Positions 26,358 through 35,200 of a DNA stretch of 64,000 nt are shown one piece after another (the first letter of the stretch is position 1; each line of letters starts with the position of its first letter). This stretch comes from Poseidonocella sp. HB161398. Lineage in GTDB: Bacteria; Pseudomonadota; Alphaproteobacteria; Rhodobacterales; Rhodobacteraceae. The position numbers and the translations under genes are program-made. The DNA is taken from positions 25,913 through 89,912 of the forward strand of contig NZ_VATA01000027.1 of the NCBI RefSeq assembly GCF_005870025.1, written 5' to 3'. The notes under the pieces are model-generated. The model made no database searches. It was not told where the DNA came from and worked only from the letters and a program-made list of their open reading frames with translations.

Positions 26358-26360
26358 CGC

Positions 26361-27521
26361 TCAGCGCCCCGCCAGGGCGACGGGCTGGCCGGGGGCGACC
26401 CGGTGGGTGCCGTCGGCGACGACCAGCATGCCGTCCTCGAGCGCGCCGCGGACGAAGGCGCGGGCGCCATCGGCATGGATCACCTCCACCGCCTCGCGCG
26501 ACAGCCGCGCGGTCCCGTCCGTGTCGTCGACGACAAGCAGCGTCCAGAGCCCGCGCGGTCCTTCGGACAGCGCGCTGAGCGGCAGCCAGGCGCCGGTTTC
26601 GGCCACGTCGCGCATCACGGTCAGCCGCACGACGGCGCCATAGGGCAGGGTCCCGGCCGCGTCCTCGAGGTCGAAGAGCACGGGCAGGGTGCGGGTCACC
26701 GGGTCGATGCCGGCGCGGCGGCTGGCGAAGACCGCGCGCAGCGGTCGGCCTTCGATCGTCACGTCGAAGCTGTCGCCCGGGGAGAGCGCCGCGGCCAGCG
26801 CGGGCAGGAGCCCGACCCGCACCCGCGGCCGCCCGTCCTCCTGCAATTCCAGCACCGGCGCGGTGGCGGCGACCTGGCTGCCCTCGTCGACATGGCGCAG
26901 CGCGACGCGCCCGGCGAAGGGCGCGCGCAGGGTGCTCTTGTCGCGCTGGACCTCGGCCAGCTCCACCGAGGCCTCCGTCTGGGCGATCCGCGCCTCGAGC
27001 TCGGTGACGGCCAGCCGCGCCTCGTCGGCATTCTGCTGGCTGGCGAAACTGCGGTCGGCCAGCGCCTTCTGGCGCTCGTAGGTCAGCCGCGCGAGTTCCA
27101 GCTGCGCGGCCAGCGCGTCGCGGGCGGCCTTCGCCTCGGCGATCTGGGCGGCAATGGCGCGGGTGTCGAGCTGGGCAAGCACCTGGCCCTCGGCCACCTC
27201 GTCGCCCTCGTCGGCCAGCAATTCCACCACCGTGCCGCCGATCTCGAAGCCCAGAACGCTGTCCTGGCGCGGCTCCACCCGGCCGATGAAATCCTGCGGC
27301 ACCTCATAGCTCTGCTGCAGCGCGACCGCGACCGTGCGCACCGGCAGCGTCGCCTCCGCCGCCCCGGCCTCGATCCGCACCGTTCCCGCGGCGATCACGT
27401 TCGAGGCGAGGATCACCGCGCCCAGCGAGAAAGCGGCGGCCAGGGCGGTGCCGCCCAGGATGCGCGCCCGGCGCAGAATGCGGCCGCCCAGAGGGGCGGA
27501 ACGGTCGGGGGTCGGGGTCAT
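26361..27521 (-). CDS. RND efflux periplasmic adaptor (membrane fusion protein)
   Basis: 386 residues. An N-terminal membrane anchor (about 22-45) precedes the lipoyl/hairpin/beta-barrel domains of AcrA-type adaptors: GFEIGGTVVELLADEGDEVAEGQ read in parts as lipoyl half 1, a coiled-coil hairpin at about 105-185 rich in Ala, Leu, Glu and Arg, then STLRAPFAGRVALRHVDEG as lipoyl half 2. It bridges the RND pump to an outer-membrane channel. It is the first gene of the operon, starting 142 bp from the divergent TetR gene with two operator-like palindromes between them. Confidence 0.95.
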   Translation of the reverse strand: MTPTPDRSAPLGGRILRRARILGGTALAAAFSLGAVILASNVIAAGTVRIEAGAAEATLPVRTVAVALQQSYEVPQDFIGRVEPRQDSVLGFEIGGTVVELLADEGDEVAEGQVLAQLDTRAIAAQIAEAKAARDALAAQLELARLTYERQKALADRSFASQQNADEARLAVTELEARIAQTEASVELAEVQRDKSTLRAPFAGRVALRHVDEGSQVAATAPVLELQEDGRPRVRVGLLPALAAALSPGDSFDVTIEGRPLRAVFASRRAGIDPVTRTLPVLFDLEDAAGTLPYGAVVRLTVMRDVAETGAWLPLSALSEGPRGLWTLLVVDDTDGTARLSREAVEVIHADGARAFVRGALEDGMLVVADGTHRVAPGQPVALAGR

Positions 27522-27571
27522 GGTCTCGGTCTCCGGCTGCCGCGCCCGGCGCTTTACCGGTCCGCGATTCC

Positions 27572-27590
27572 ATGTTAGAGCCTCTCACAT
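27572..27590. promoter_or_regulatory. candidate TetR operator 1
   Basis: ATGTTAGAG-C-CTCTCACAT is a 19-bp palindrome with one mismatch, centred at 27581. It lies between the efflux operon and its divergent TetR gene. Confidence 0.6.
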
Positions 27591-27592
27591 GG

Positions 27593-27611
27593 ATGTTAGA
27601 TACTCTAACTT
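27593..27611. promoter_or_regulatory. candidate TetR operator 2
   Basis: ATGTTAGAT-A-CTCTAACTT contains the perfect 15-bp palindrome GTTAGA-TAC-TCTAAC (27595-27609). Its centre (27602) is 21 bp, two helical turns, from the centre of operator 1, so two dimers could bind one face of DNA. Confidence 0.65.
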
Positions 27612-27663
27612 TAAGCTGAACGGAACAGTTTAGTTAGAGGCCGGGCAAAAAAAGGCAGGCAGC

Positions 27664-28263
27664 ATGGCGGCAGAGACGGGCGCACGCAAACCCTATCACC
27701 ACGGCGATCTCCGCCGGGCGCTGGTCGACGCGGCCCGCGCGCTGGTGGAGGAGAAGGGCGCGGCGCATTTCTCGGTCGCCCAGGCAGCGCGGCAGGCAGG
27801 CGTGTCCTCGGCCGCGCCCTACCGGCATTTCCGCGACCGCGAGGAGATGCTCGACGCGGTGGCCGGGGACGGGCTGGCGCGGATGGCGGAGCGGTTCCGC
27901 CTGGTGGCCGAGGGGCTGGAGCTGGGCTCGGTCGAGGCGGTGCTGCGGATCGGCCTCGCCTATATCGACTTCGCCGTCTGCGAACCGGCGGTCTTCCGGC
28001 TGATGTTCGCGGAATTGCAGGAGAAATCCGAGGAGACCTGCGCCGCGGGCGAGGCCTGCCACATGCATCTGCTGTGCCATGTCGCGGCGCGGATGGGGCG
28101 CGAGGAGGTCGACGAGACGGTCTTTGCCGCGGCGCTTCCGCTCTGGACCATGGTCCACGGAATCGCCTTCCTGAAGCTCGACGGCAAGTTCTCGGAGGAT
28201 TGCATGCCGGTGGAGCTGGAGCCGATCCTGCGCAATGCGGTCACGCGGCTCTTGCCGGGCTGA
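27664..28263 (+). CDS. TetR/AcrR family transcriptional regulator
   Basis: 199 residues. The N-terminal helix-turn-helix (about 12-60) reads HHGDLRRALVDAARALVEEKGAAHFSV in two halves, then ARQAGVSSAAPYRHFRDREEML. The C-terminal ligand domain belongs to the WHG-type TetR group (FAVCEPAVFRLMFAEL, LWTMVHGIAFLKLDGKF). It is divergent from the RND operon and separated from it by the two palindromes, so local repression relieved by an efflux substrate is the obvious model. The inducer is unknown. Confidence 0.93.
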   Translation: MAAETGARKPYHHGDLRRALVDAARALVEEKGAAHFSVAQAARQAGVSSAAPYRHFRDREEMLDAVAGDGLARMAERFRLVAEGLELGSVEAVLRIGLAYIDFAVCEPAVFRLMFAELQEKSEETCAAGEACHMHLLCHVAARMGREEVDETVFAAALPLWTMVHGIAFLKLDGKFSEDCMPVELEPILRNAVTRLLPG

Positions 28264-28322
28264 GGCGCCTGCCTCGCCCGCGGGCCGTGCTGTCGCTATT
28301 GTCCTTGGGGGAGGGAAGTTAC

Positions 28323-28397
28323 TGGAGCGGGCGAAGGGATTCGAACCCTCGACCCCAACCTTGGCAAGGTTGTGCTCTACCCCTGAGCTACACCCGC
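28323..28397 (-). tRNA. tRNA-Gly (anticodon GCC), copy 1
   Basis: 75 nt read on the minus strand from 28397. The acceptor stem GCGGGTG pairs with CGCCCGC. The D arm is GCTC/GAGC, the anticodon loop is TTGCCAA closed by CAACC/GGTTG, the T arm is GAGGG-TTCGAAT-CCCTT, and the discriminator T is followed by encoded CCA. It is identical to the second copy 97 bp away. Confidence 0.97.
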
Positions 28398-28419
28398 ATC
28401 CTGTAACGTCGCTTCTCTC

Positions 28420-28494
28420 TGGAGCGGGCGAAGGGATTCGAACCCTCGACCCCAACCTTGGCAAGGTTGTGCTCTACCCCTGAGCTACACCCGC
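28420..28494 (-). tRNA. tRNA-Gly (anticodon GCC), copy 2
   Basis: 75 nt read on the minus strand from 28494, identical base for base to copy 1, with the same cloverleaf and encoded CCA. The 22-nt spacer between copies suggests co-transcription, with this copy first. Confidence 0.97.
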
Positions 28495-28616
28495 GTCCGG
28501 AGAAGTGAGGGGCTTCTAGCCAGTGGCGCTGACGGCTGCAAGCGGAAAATTCCGATTTTTTCGCCAGCGCCGCAGAACGTCGGGGAAGGCAGCCGGGGAC
28601 TGCCTGCGGGACAGGC

Positions 28617-29777
28617 TCAGGCGGCGCGGGCGAGCGGCCGGGCGCGGCGTTCCAGCATCGGCGCCAGCGCCGCGGCCATCAGCGCGGCGACCCCCACCAG
28701 CAGGAAGGCGGTGCGCAGCGAGGTCAGGCCCGCCACCGCGCCGATCACCGGCGGGCCGAGGAGAATCGAGCCGTAGCCCAGTGTCGCCACCGCCGCGATC
28801 GCCTGTCCCGGGGCGGCTCCGGGCTCCGCGGCGGCGCGGCTGAAGGCCAGCGGATAGAGCGGCGCATAGCCCAGCCCCATCAGCAGGAACCCGGCCATGG
28901 CCAGCCCCCAGGGCCCCGGCAGCACGACCAGCAGGATGCCCGTGGCCGCCGTCAGCCCGGCTGCCCGGGCGACCGCCGCCGCGCCGAAGCGCCCGACCAG
29001 CCGGTCGGTGCAGAGCCGCATCGCCACCATCGAGACCGAGAAGGCCGCATAGCCCAGCGTCGCCAGCGAGGCGCTCGTGCCCGCGACATCGCTGAGATAG
29101 ATCGCGCTCCAGTCGGCCGTCGCGCCCTCGCCCAGCCCAGAGGCCAGCGCGATCAGCCCGACTGCCACCAGCGGCCCGCGCGGCAGGGCGAAGACCGGCG
29201 TCCCGCCCTGGGCCTGCCGCCGCTCCGAGCGCCAGGGCACCATGAGGAACGGTCCGAGCAGCAGCAGCGCCAGCAGCGCGGCCAGCGCGAAATGCACCGC
29301 GACCGGCAGCTCCGCCGCCGTCGCCGCGAAGCCGAGCCCCGCGCCCGCGCCCGCGCCGAGGCTCCACATCGCGTGGAAGCCCGACATCACCGGCCGCCCG
29401 AGCGACGCCTCCACCTCGGTGCCCCAGCTGTTCATCGAGACATCCATCGCCCCATGGGCCATGCCGAAGAACAGCAGCGCCGCGCCCAGCAGGACCTGCC
29501 CCGGTGCCAGCGCCAGCAGCGGCAGCGACACCAGATAGGCCAGCGCCAGCCCGCGCGTCACCCCGACCGCGCCGAGCCGGTCCGAGAGCCGCCCGGCCAT
29601 CGCGAAAGAGCCGAGCGCGCCCAGCCCCATGAAAAGCAGGAGCAGCCCCAGCCGGGCTTCCTCCAGCCCGTGCGCGGCCTGCACGGCGGGCACCCGCGAG
29701 GCCCAGCTGCCCAGGAGCATGCCGTTCAGCGCGAAGGCCGCGGCCACGCCGCGCCAGGGGGTGATGAAAGTCTGCAT
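28617..29777 (-). CDS. MFS transporter
   Basis: 386 residues with twelve predicted hydrophobic segments in two groups of six, and the MFS-type loop GRLSDRLGAVGVTRG between helices 2 and 3. It resembles the YbjJ-like group (GMAHGAMDVSMNSWGTEVE, SGFHAMWSLG). The substrate is unknown. It stands alone between the tRNA pair and a divergent chemoreceptor gene, 172 nt from the latter. Confidence 0.9.
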   Translation of the reverse strand: MQTFITPWRGVAAAFALNGMLLGSWASRVPAVQAAHGLEEARLGLLLLFMGLGALGSFAMAGRLSDRLGAVGVTRGLALAYLVSLPLLALAPGQVLLGAALLFFGMAHGAMDVSMNSWGTEVEASLGRPVMSGFHAMWSLGAGAGAGLGFAATAAELPVAVHFALAALLALLLLGPFLMVPWRSERRQAQGGTPVFALPRGPLVAVGLIALASGLGEGATADWSAIYLSDVAGTSASLATLGYAAFSVSMVAMRLCTDRLVGRFGAAAVARAAGLTAATGILLVVLPGPWGLAMAGFLLMGLGYAPLYPLAFSRAAAEPGAAPGQAIAAVATLGYGSILLGPPVIGAVAGLTSLRTAFLLVGVAALMAAALAPMLERRARPLARAA

Positions 29778-29949
29778 GACGGGTCTCCGGCTGGTCGTTC
29801 GGCTCCGTTCTGCCCGATGGCGCGCGGCCGGTCACGGCCTTTCGCGGCCGCAGTGACGCCAGGTCCCGGCGGAAAACCGCCTCCGGCGAACGGTTTGTTA
29901 TGGATTTGCATGCGAGAACCCCGGCGTTATTCAGTGGACGGGTAATCGC

Positions 29950-32025
29950 ATGTTCTTCAGACGCAAAGGTGACAGGCCGGTCGAGCCGTCGCAGGGGGAT
30001 CGCCGCCTTGACGCGATCGGCGAATCCTACATCATCGTGCATCTGGGGATCGACGGGACGATCGCCGGGGTGAATGGCAAGTTCACCGAGGTGACCGGCT
30101 ATGCCGCCGAGGATGTCGTCGGCAGCGACTATTCGCTGCTCCTGCGCCCGAAAGACCGGAACAGCACGGAATTCCACGATCTCTGGGCCACGCTCAACGA
30201 GGGCAGGCCGGTCACCGGCATTGCCGCCTTCCTGCACAAGGCGCAGAAGGAGATCTGGCTCGACATCACCTGGAACCCGGTCCGCAATTCCGCGGGCGCG
30301 GTGGAGCAGGTGCTGTTCCTGGCCCATGACATCACCAACTACCACCTGCGGCGGCGCGACAACCGCAGCCAGGTCGACGCGATCGCCCGGACCATGGCGG
30401 TGATCGAATTCGGCCTCGACGGCACGATTCTCGGCGCCAATGCGCATTTCCTGAAGGCGACCGGCTACAGCCTGGAGGAGATCCGCGGCAAGCATCATAG
30501 CATCTTCATGCCCGCGGGCGAGGGAGAGGGCGAGGAGTACCGCGCCTTCTGGTCGCGCCTGGCCTCGGGCGCCTCGGAAAGCGGCCAGGTCAGGCGCATC
30601 GGCAAGGACGGCCAGACGATCTGGCTGGAAGCCACCTACGAGACGCTGATCGACCCGGAGGGACGGCCCTTCAAGGTGGTGAAATACGCCTTCGACATCA
30701 CCGGTGCGAAGAATTCCGAGGCCGATGTCGCCGCCAAGCTGGCCGCGATCGAGCAGGTCCAGGCGGTGATCGAGTTCGACGCCCAGGGCAATATCCTCCG
30801 CGCCAACGACATTTTCTGCAAGGCGCTCGGCTACCGCCAGGAGGAGATCATCGGCAAGCAGCACGGGATGTTCATCGAATCGGCGGAGCGCGAAAGCGAC
30901 GGCTACCGCCAGTTCTGGGACCGGCTGCGCAAGGGCGAGACGCTGCGCGACCGCTTCCGGCGGATCGGCAAGGGCGGCCGCGAGGTCTTCATCGAGGCCA
31001 GCTACAACCCGATCCCCGATGCTGACGGCAAGATCGTCAAAGTGGTCAAATTTGCGGTCGATACCACGAATTTCCAGGTGACATTGCGCGAATCCGGCGA
31101 AGCGCTCGGGCGTCTCTCCGAAGGCGATCTGCGGACGAGGATCGAGCGCGATCTGGGCGAACTCGACGAGATCCGCCAGAAGTTCAATGCGGCGGTCAGC
31201 AAGATGGACGAGGTGATGTACGATATCGTCCGCCAGTCCGGGGATCTGGTTGCCGATTCCGCGGCCATCCAGAGCGCGAGCGACGACCTCTCCCGCCGCA
31301 CCGAGCGCCAGGCCGCCACGCTGGAAGAAAGCGCCGCGGCGCTGGAGCAGCTGACCACTTCTGTCCAGGGCACCTCGCAGCAGAGCCAGCAGGCCAGGGA
31401 GCGCGCCCGCCTTGCGAAGGATGACACCCAGCGGTCGGCGGAGGTGGTGGAGAACGCGATGCAGGCGATGGAGCGGATCTCCACTTCGTCCGAGAAGATC
31501 TCCAAGATCACAAATGTCATCGACGATATCTCCTTCCAGACCAATCTCCTGGCGCTGAATGCCGGGATCGAGGCCGCCCGTGCGGGGGAGGCCGGGCGCG
31601 GCTTCGCCGTTGTCGCCTCCGAGGTTCGCGGCCTGGCGCAACGCTCCTCCGATGCAGCTCAGGAAATTGCCCAGCTTATATCTGAATCCGGGCAGCAGGT
31701 ACGGCAGGGGGTCGATCTCGTCGGCCAGGCGGGAACGGCGCTGAAGGAGATCGATGTCCGGGTCAGCGAGATCCTCGAGCTGATCCTGGCGATTGCCTCT
31801 GCCGCGGAGGAGCAGTCGAACGGACTGAACGAGATGAACCGCGCGATTGCCGATCTCGACCGTGTCACCCAGCAGAATGCGGCCATGGCGGAGGAAACGA
31901 ATGCCGCCGTCCACAATCTGGGCGGCAAGGTCGTCACCATGCAGGAAGAGGCCTCGTATTTCGCTACGAGTGCGGGCGAGGGCGAGGCCGGGTTTTCCGC
32001 CGAGGAGGCCCGCGAGGCGAGCTGA
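29950..32025 (+). CDS. soluble methyl-accepting chemotaxis protein with three PAS domains
   Basis: 691 residues and no membrane segment. Three PAS domains lie at about 20-130, 143-253 and 265-375, each with the GYxxEExxGKxH-type core ([12 protein letters not shown] in PAS2, [12 protein letters not shown] in PAS3) and a closing PAC strand. A HAMP-like/linker region (about 378-440) leads to the signalling hairpin with the conserved tip [19 protein letters not shown]. It would sense an internal cue, often redox through flavin or heme, and drive CheA. No CheB/CheR-tethering pentapeptide is visible at the C-terminus. No che genes are adjacent. Confidence 0.95.
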   Translation: MFFRRKGDRPVEPSQGDRRLDAIGESYIIVHLGIDGTIAGVNGKFTEVTGYAAEDVVGSDYSLLLRPKDRNSTEFHDLWATLNEGRPVTGIAAFLHKAQKEIWLDITWNPVRNSAGAVEQVLFLAHDITNYHLRRRDNRSQVDAIARTMAVIEFGLDGTILGANAHFLKATGYSLEEIRGKHHSIFMPAGEGEGEEYRAFWSRLASGASESGQVRRIGKDGQTIWLEATYETLIDPEGRPFKVVKYAFDITGAKNSEADVAAKLAAIEQVQAVIEFDAQGNILRANDIFCKALGYRQEEIIGKQHGMFIESAERESDGYRQFWDRLRKGETLRDRFRRIGKGGREVFIEASYNPIPDADGKIVKVVKFAVDTTNFQVTLRESGEALGRLSEGDLRTRIERDLGELDEIRQKFNAAVSKMDEVMYDIVRQSGDLVADSAAIQSASDDLSRRTERQAATLEESAAALEQLTTSVQGTSQQSQQARERARLAKDDTQRSAEVVENAMQAMERISTSSEKISKITNVIDDISFQTNLLALNAGIEAARAGEAGRGFAVVASEVRGLAQRSSDAAQEIAQLISESGQQVRQGVDLVGQAGTALKEIDVRVSEILELILAIASAAEEQSNGLNEMNRAIADLDRVTQQNAAMAEETNAAVHNLGGKVVTMQEEASYFATSAGEGEAGFSAEEAREAS

Positions 32026-32133
32026 CCGCGGGCGATGACCGGGCCGCCCCGGTGAATGACGACAGGGCGCCGCGCCCCTTGCATCCGCAGCAAAATCGGT
32101 CGTGCCCGATTGCGGGGAGGTGATGCAGCGGTG

Positions 32134-32167
32134 AAGGACTGCCCCCGGGCTTCAGGGCGCGGTCCTT
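32134..32167. terminator. hairpin between convergent chemoreceptor and helicase genes
   Basis: AAGGAC (32134-32139) pairs with GTCCTT (32162-32167), and inside it GCCC pairs with GGGC. It lies in the 257-nt gap between two convergent 3' ends. It could act in both directions. No long T-tract is present. Confidence 0.4.
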
Positions 32168-32282
32168 CCGTGTCTCGACTCAGAGGCGGCTGACGAAGCA
32201 ACGCCATGCAGTCGGTCCCGTCAATCCAGCGCCCCCATGCGTCGGCAGGGCATCGCGGCTCTGCCGGAACCGGCTAGCGGCT

Positions 32283-35200
32283 TCAGCCGCCACCGGTGTC
32301 GCGTCTCCAGGCCAGGCAGGCCTCGAGATAGCTCCGCGCATCCGAGGACAGCCTGCTGATCCCGGCGAGCCGGGCCAGAAGCAGCGGCGGGTCCTCTTCC
32401 GCGTCGAGCTCTGCCGCATGCGCGTCGCACAGGCCCGCGATTTCGGAGCGGGAGATCTCCCGCAAGGCGCGGTCTAGCCCGGGCCGGAATGGAACCCGGA
32501 TGGCATGGCGGCCGAGTTCCCAGACGAATTCCGTGTCCTCTTCGGGATGAAGCTCGACCTGGCCAAGCGCATTGCGGACCCGTTCCGCGATGCGCCGCCC
32601 GGTCCGCTGCCAGCCATGAGCGGCCGCGACGCGCCGTCCGAGAAGCGTCAATGGCAGCGGCCCCTCATCGCGGACAATCTCGGCGATCAGCGCCTCGAGC
32701 TCAGGTCCGTAATCCGGATCGTAGAAGCGCTCCGGATCGGGGACCGCCGCTCCGGCTGATGGCGAGGGTGCAGCTGTCGAACCAGAATCTTCCTTTTTAC
32801 CGAGAGATTTGCCCTCCGGAGTGCCGGGCTCCGTGGTGAGAGTTGGCGCGCTTTCTTCGTCAATCCCGGCTGCGGTGACTGGGGAGCGGGGGCCCGGCTC
32901 GGCGGCGGGAACCTTCCCCTGCTGCCCGACGGCATCCGCCGAATTCGGCGCCGGTCCCGCCGACGATTGATCCCGTGCCGCGTGAGCTTCCTGCGGCGCG
33001 ATGGCCCCCGGCAAGACGGGGCCGGGCGCATGGTCGCGAAGGGGCTCATCCGCCGGACCCCGCGCCTCATGCTCGGAGGCGGCTCCGCGCAGGGGGGAAG
33101 CTTGGCGCGCAGCTTCTTCGGCCGGTGAAGCCGAGGCGCCCTCTTCCGCGCCGGATAGGGCGGTCGCTCTGTCTGTCGGCGCATCTGGCACCGCGGCATG
33201 GTCCGGTTGGGCGTCCTTTTTGCCATGGCCCGCATTGGCCGGGAGGGGCGGACCACTTCGTTCCGGCTGCGATGGAGCGGGGTAGGCCTCGGCCGAGCCG
33301 ACAATTTCCGCCGGGAGGGAGGTGCTTGGGGCGTTCGTCTCTGCTGAGGCGCGGTTGCCGGGGGCCGGGCCAGGCGATGTTTCCGGGGGCTGGTCCGGTG
33401 AGGCGGACAGGATCCCTGTCCGAACCGTCGCCTCCGCCCGGCGGCTGGAGCGGTCGGCATGGGACTGGGCCGGAAAAGGGGTATCTTCGTCAGGCGGCAG
33501 CAGGGCCTCCGCGTCGAGCTCTGGAGGCGTCGAGGCGTCAACCTTCTGAATGATCGCATCATTTTCCGGTCCGTCATGCGGGGACCCGGGCCCTGCGGTG
33601 GCGGAACCTGTGCCGCCCGGGACTGGCGGAGTGTCGCTCGCCAGAGCCGAATCTGCGGAATTGGGCGCGCTTGGAGCTGCCGCTGTCACCGTGGGGTCAT
33701 ACTGGACGTTTTCCGCACCGTTTGCTGCCGACGGCGTCTCACGCGAGCCATGAGGCGTTTCGGTTTCGTCGATTGGGTCGGCAAAGGGCGCGTCGGGAAT
33801 GGCCGGGCCGGGCGGAATTTCGGACTTGGCTGCGACGGTGTGGGCCTCTGCCAGGTCTGTTCCGGCTTCGGCCGGGTCGGCCTTCTCAACGGCAGGGAGA
33901 GCCCCTTCTTCCGCTCCGGCGGTTCCGTCGCGGGCCGGGCCGAGCGTCGGCTCCGCCTCTTCGGGGGCTGCAAGCAGGGCGACCGGGCCGCGTGCGGCGC
34001 GGGCTTCGGCGTCGGCGGCGCGGCGGGTGCGGTCGGCTTCGAGATGCGCTACGAGCGTTTCGTGCATCCGCTCGGCCACCGCGCCGGGCGTCTTGAACCA
34101 GTCGGTCGACCAGATCCGGAAGATCGTCCAGCCGAGATTTTCCAGCACCGCCTGGCGGACCTTGTCGCGGTCGCGCGCCGTCGCCGAGCTGTGATAGGTC
34201 GCGCCGTCGCATTCGATCCCGGCCAGGTAGACCCCGGCATGGTCGGGATGGACGACGCCCAGGTCGATGCGGAAGCCCGAGACGCCGATCTGCGGGCGCA
34301 GCTCCCAGCCCTTCGCCTCGATCGCGGCCTTGACCGCGGCTTCGAACGGATTGGCGACCGGCCCGACCGAGCCCTCGTCGGTCGCGGGCAGGGCGTCGCT
34401 GCCGCGGGCGGCGTAGTCGAGGAAGCCCTTGAGATGGCGGACGCCAAGCGCGCGGCTGCGCTCCAGGTCGATCTGGTCGGCGCGGATCGAGGCGAAGACA
34501 TGCAGCTCGCAGCGCGCGCGGGTCACGGCCACGTTCAGCCGCTTCTCGCCGCCATCGCCGTTGAGCGCGCCGAAGGCCATGGAGAGCCGGCCCGCCGCAT
34601 CGGGGCCGAAGGTGATCGAGAACAGCATCACGTCGCGCTCGTCGCCCTGGATGTTCTCCAGGTTCTTGACGATCACCGGCTCTTCGCGGGCCTCCTCGAA
34701 GAACCATTCGAGCGCGGGATCGCGGCGGCGCTCCTCGTCGAAGAGATCGAGGATCAGCGCCTGCTGCTCGGCATTGAAGGTGATGACGCCCAGCGTCTGG
34801 CGCTGCTCCTCGGGCAGCTCCAGCCAGCGGGCCATGCGGTCCACGGCCAGGCGGACGATGGCGCGGGCCTCGGCCTCGTTGGTGCGGCCGCGGCCACGGC
34901 CATAGGTGCCGTCGATCTGGTGGAGCTGGACGGCATCGGTCTCGGTGGCGGGCGAGGGGAAGGTGACCAGCCGGCCGCCATAGTAGTGCCAGTTCGAGAA
35001 GGCGATCAGCGCCTCGTCGCGGCTGCGGTAGTGCCAGTCGAGCTGCCGGGTCGGAATGCCCGCCGAGGCCACCTCGTCGAGGATCGAGGCCAGGTCCTTC
35101 TCGGTCTCGGGCAGCTCCTCTTCGCTGTCGTCGCTGCGGCCGAAGAAATTGGTCGGCGGCAGCTGCTTGGGGTCGCCGACGATGACCGCCTGGCGGCCGC

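Noticed and set aside
22875..27578. 1567-codon plus-strand open frame opposite the RND and cysG-like genes
   Set aside because: It reads as a repetitive Gln/Gly/Arg/Asp-rich shadow of well-identified genes on the other strand.
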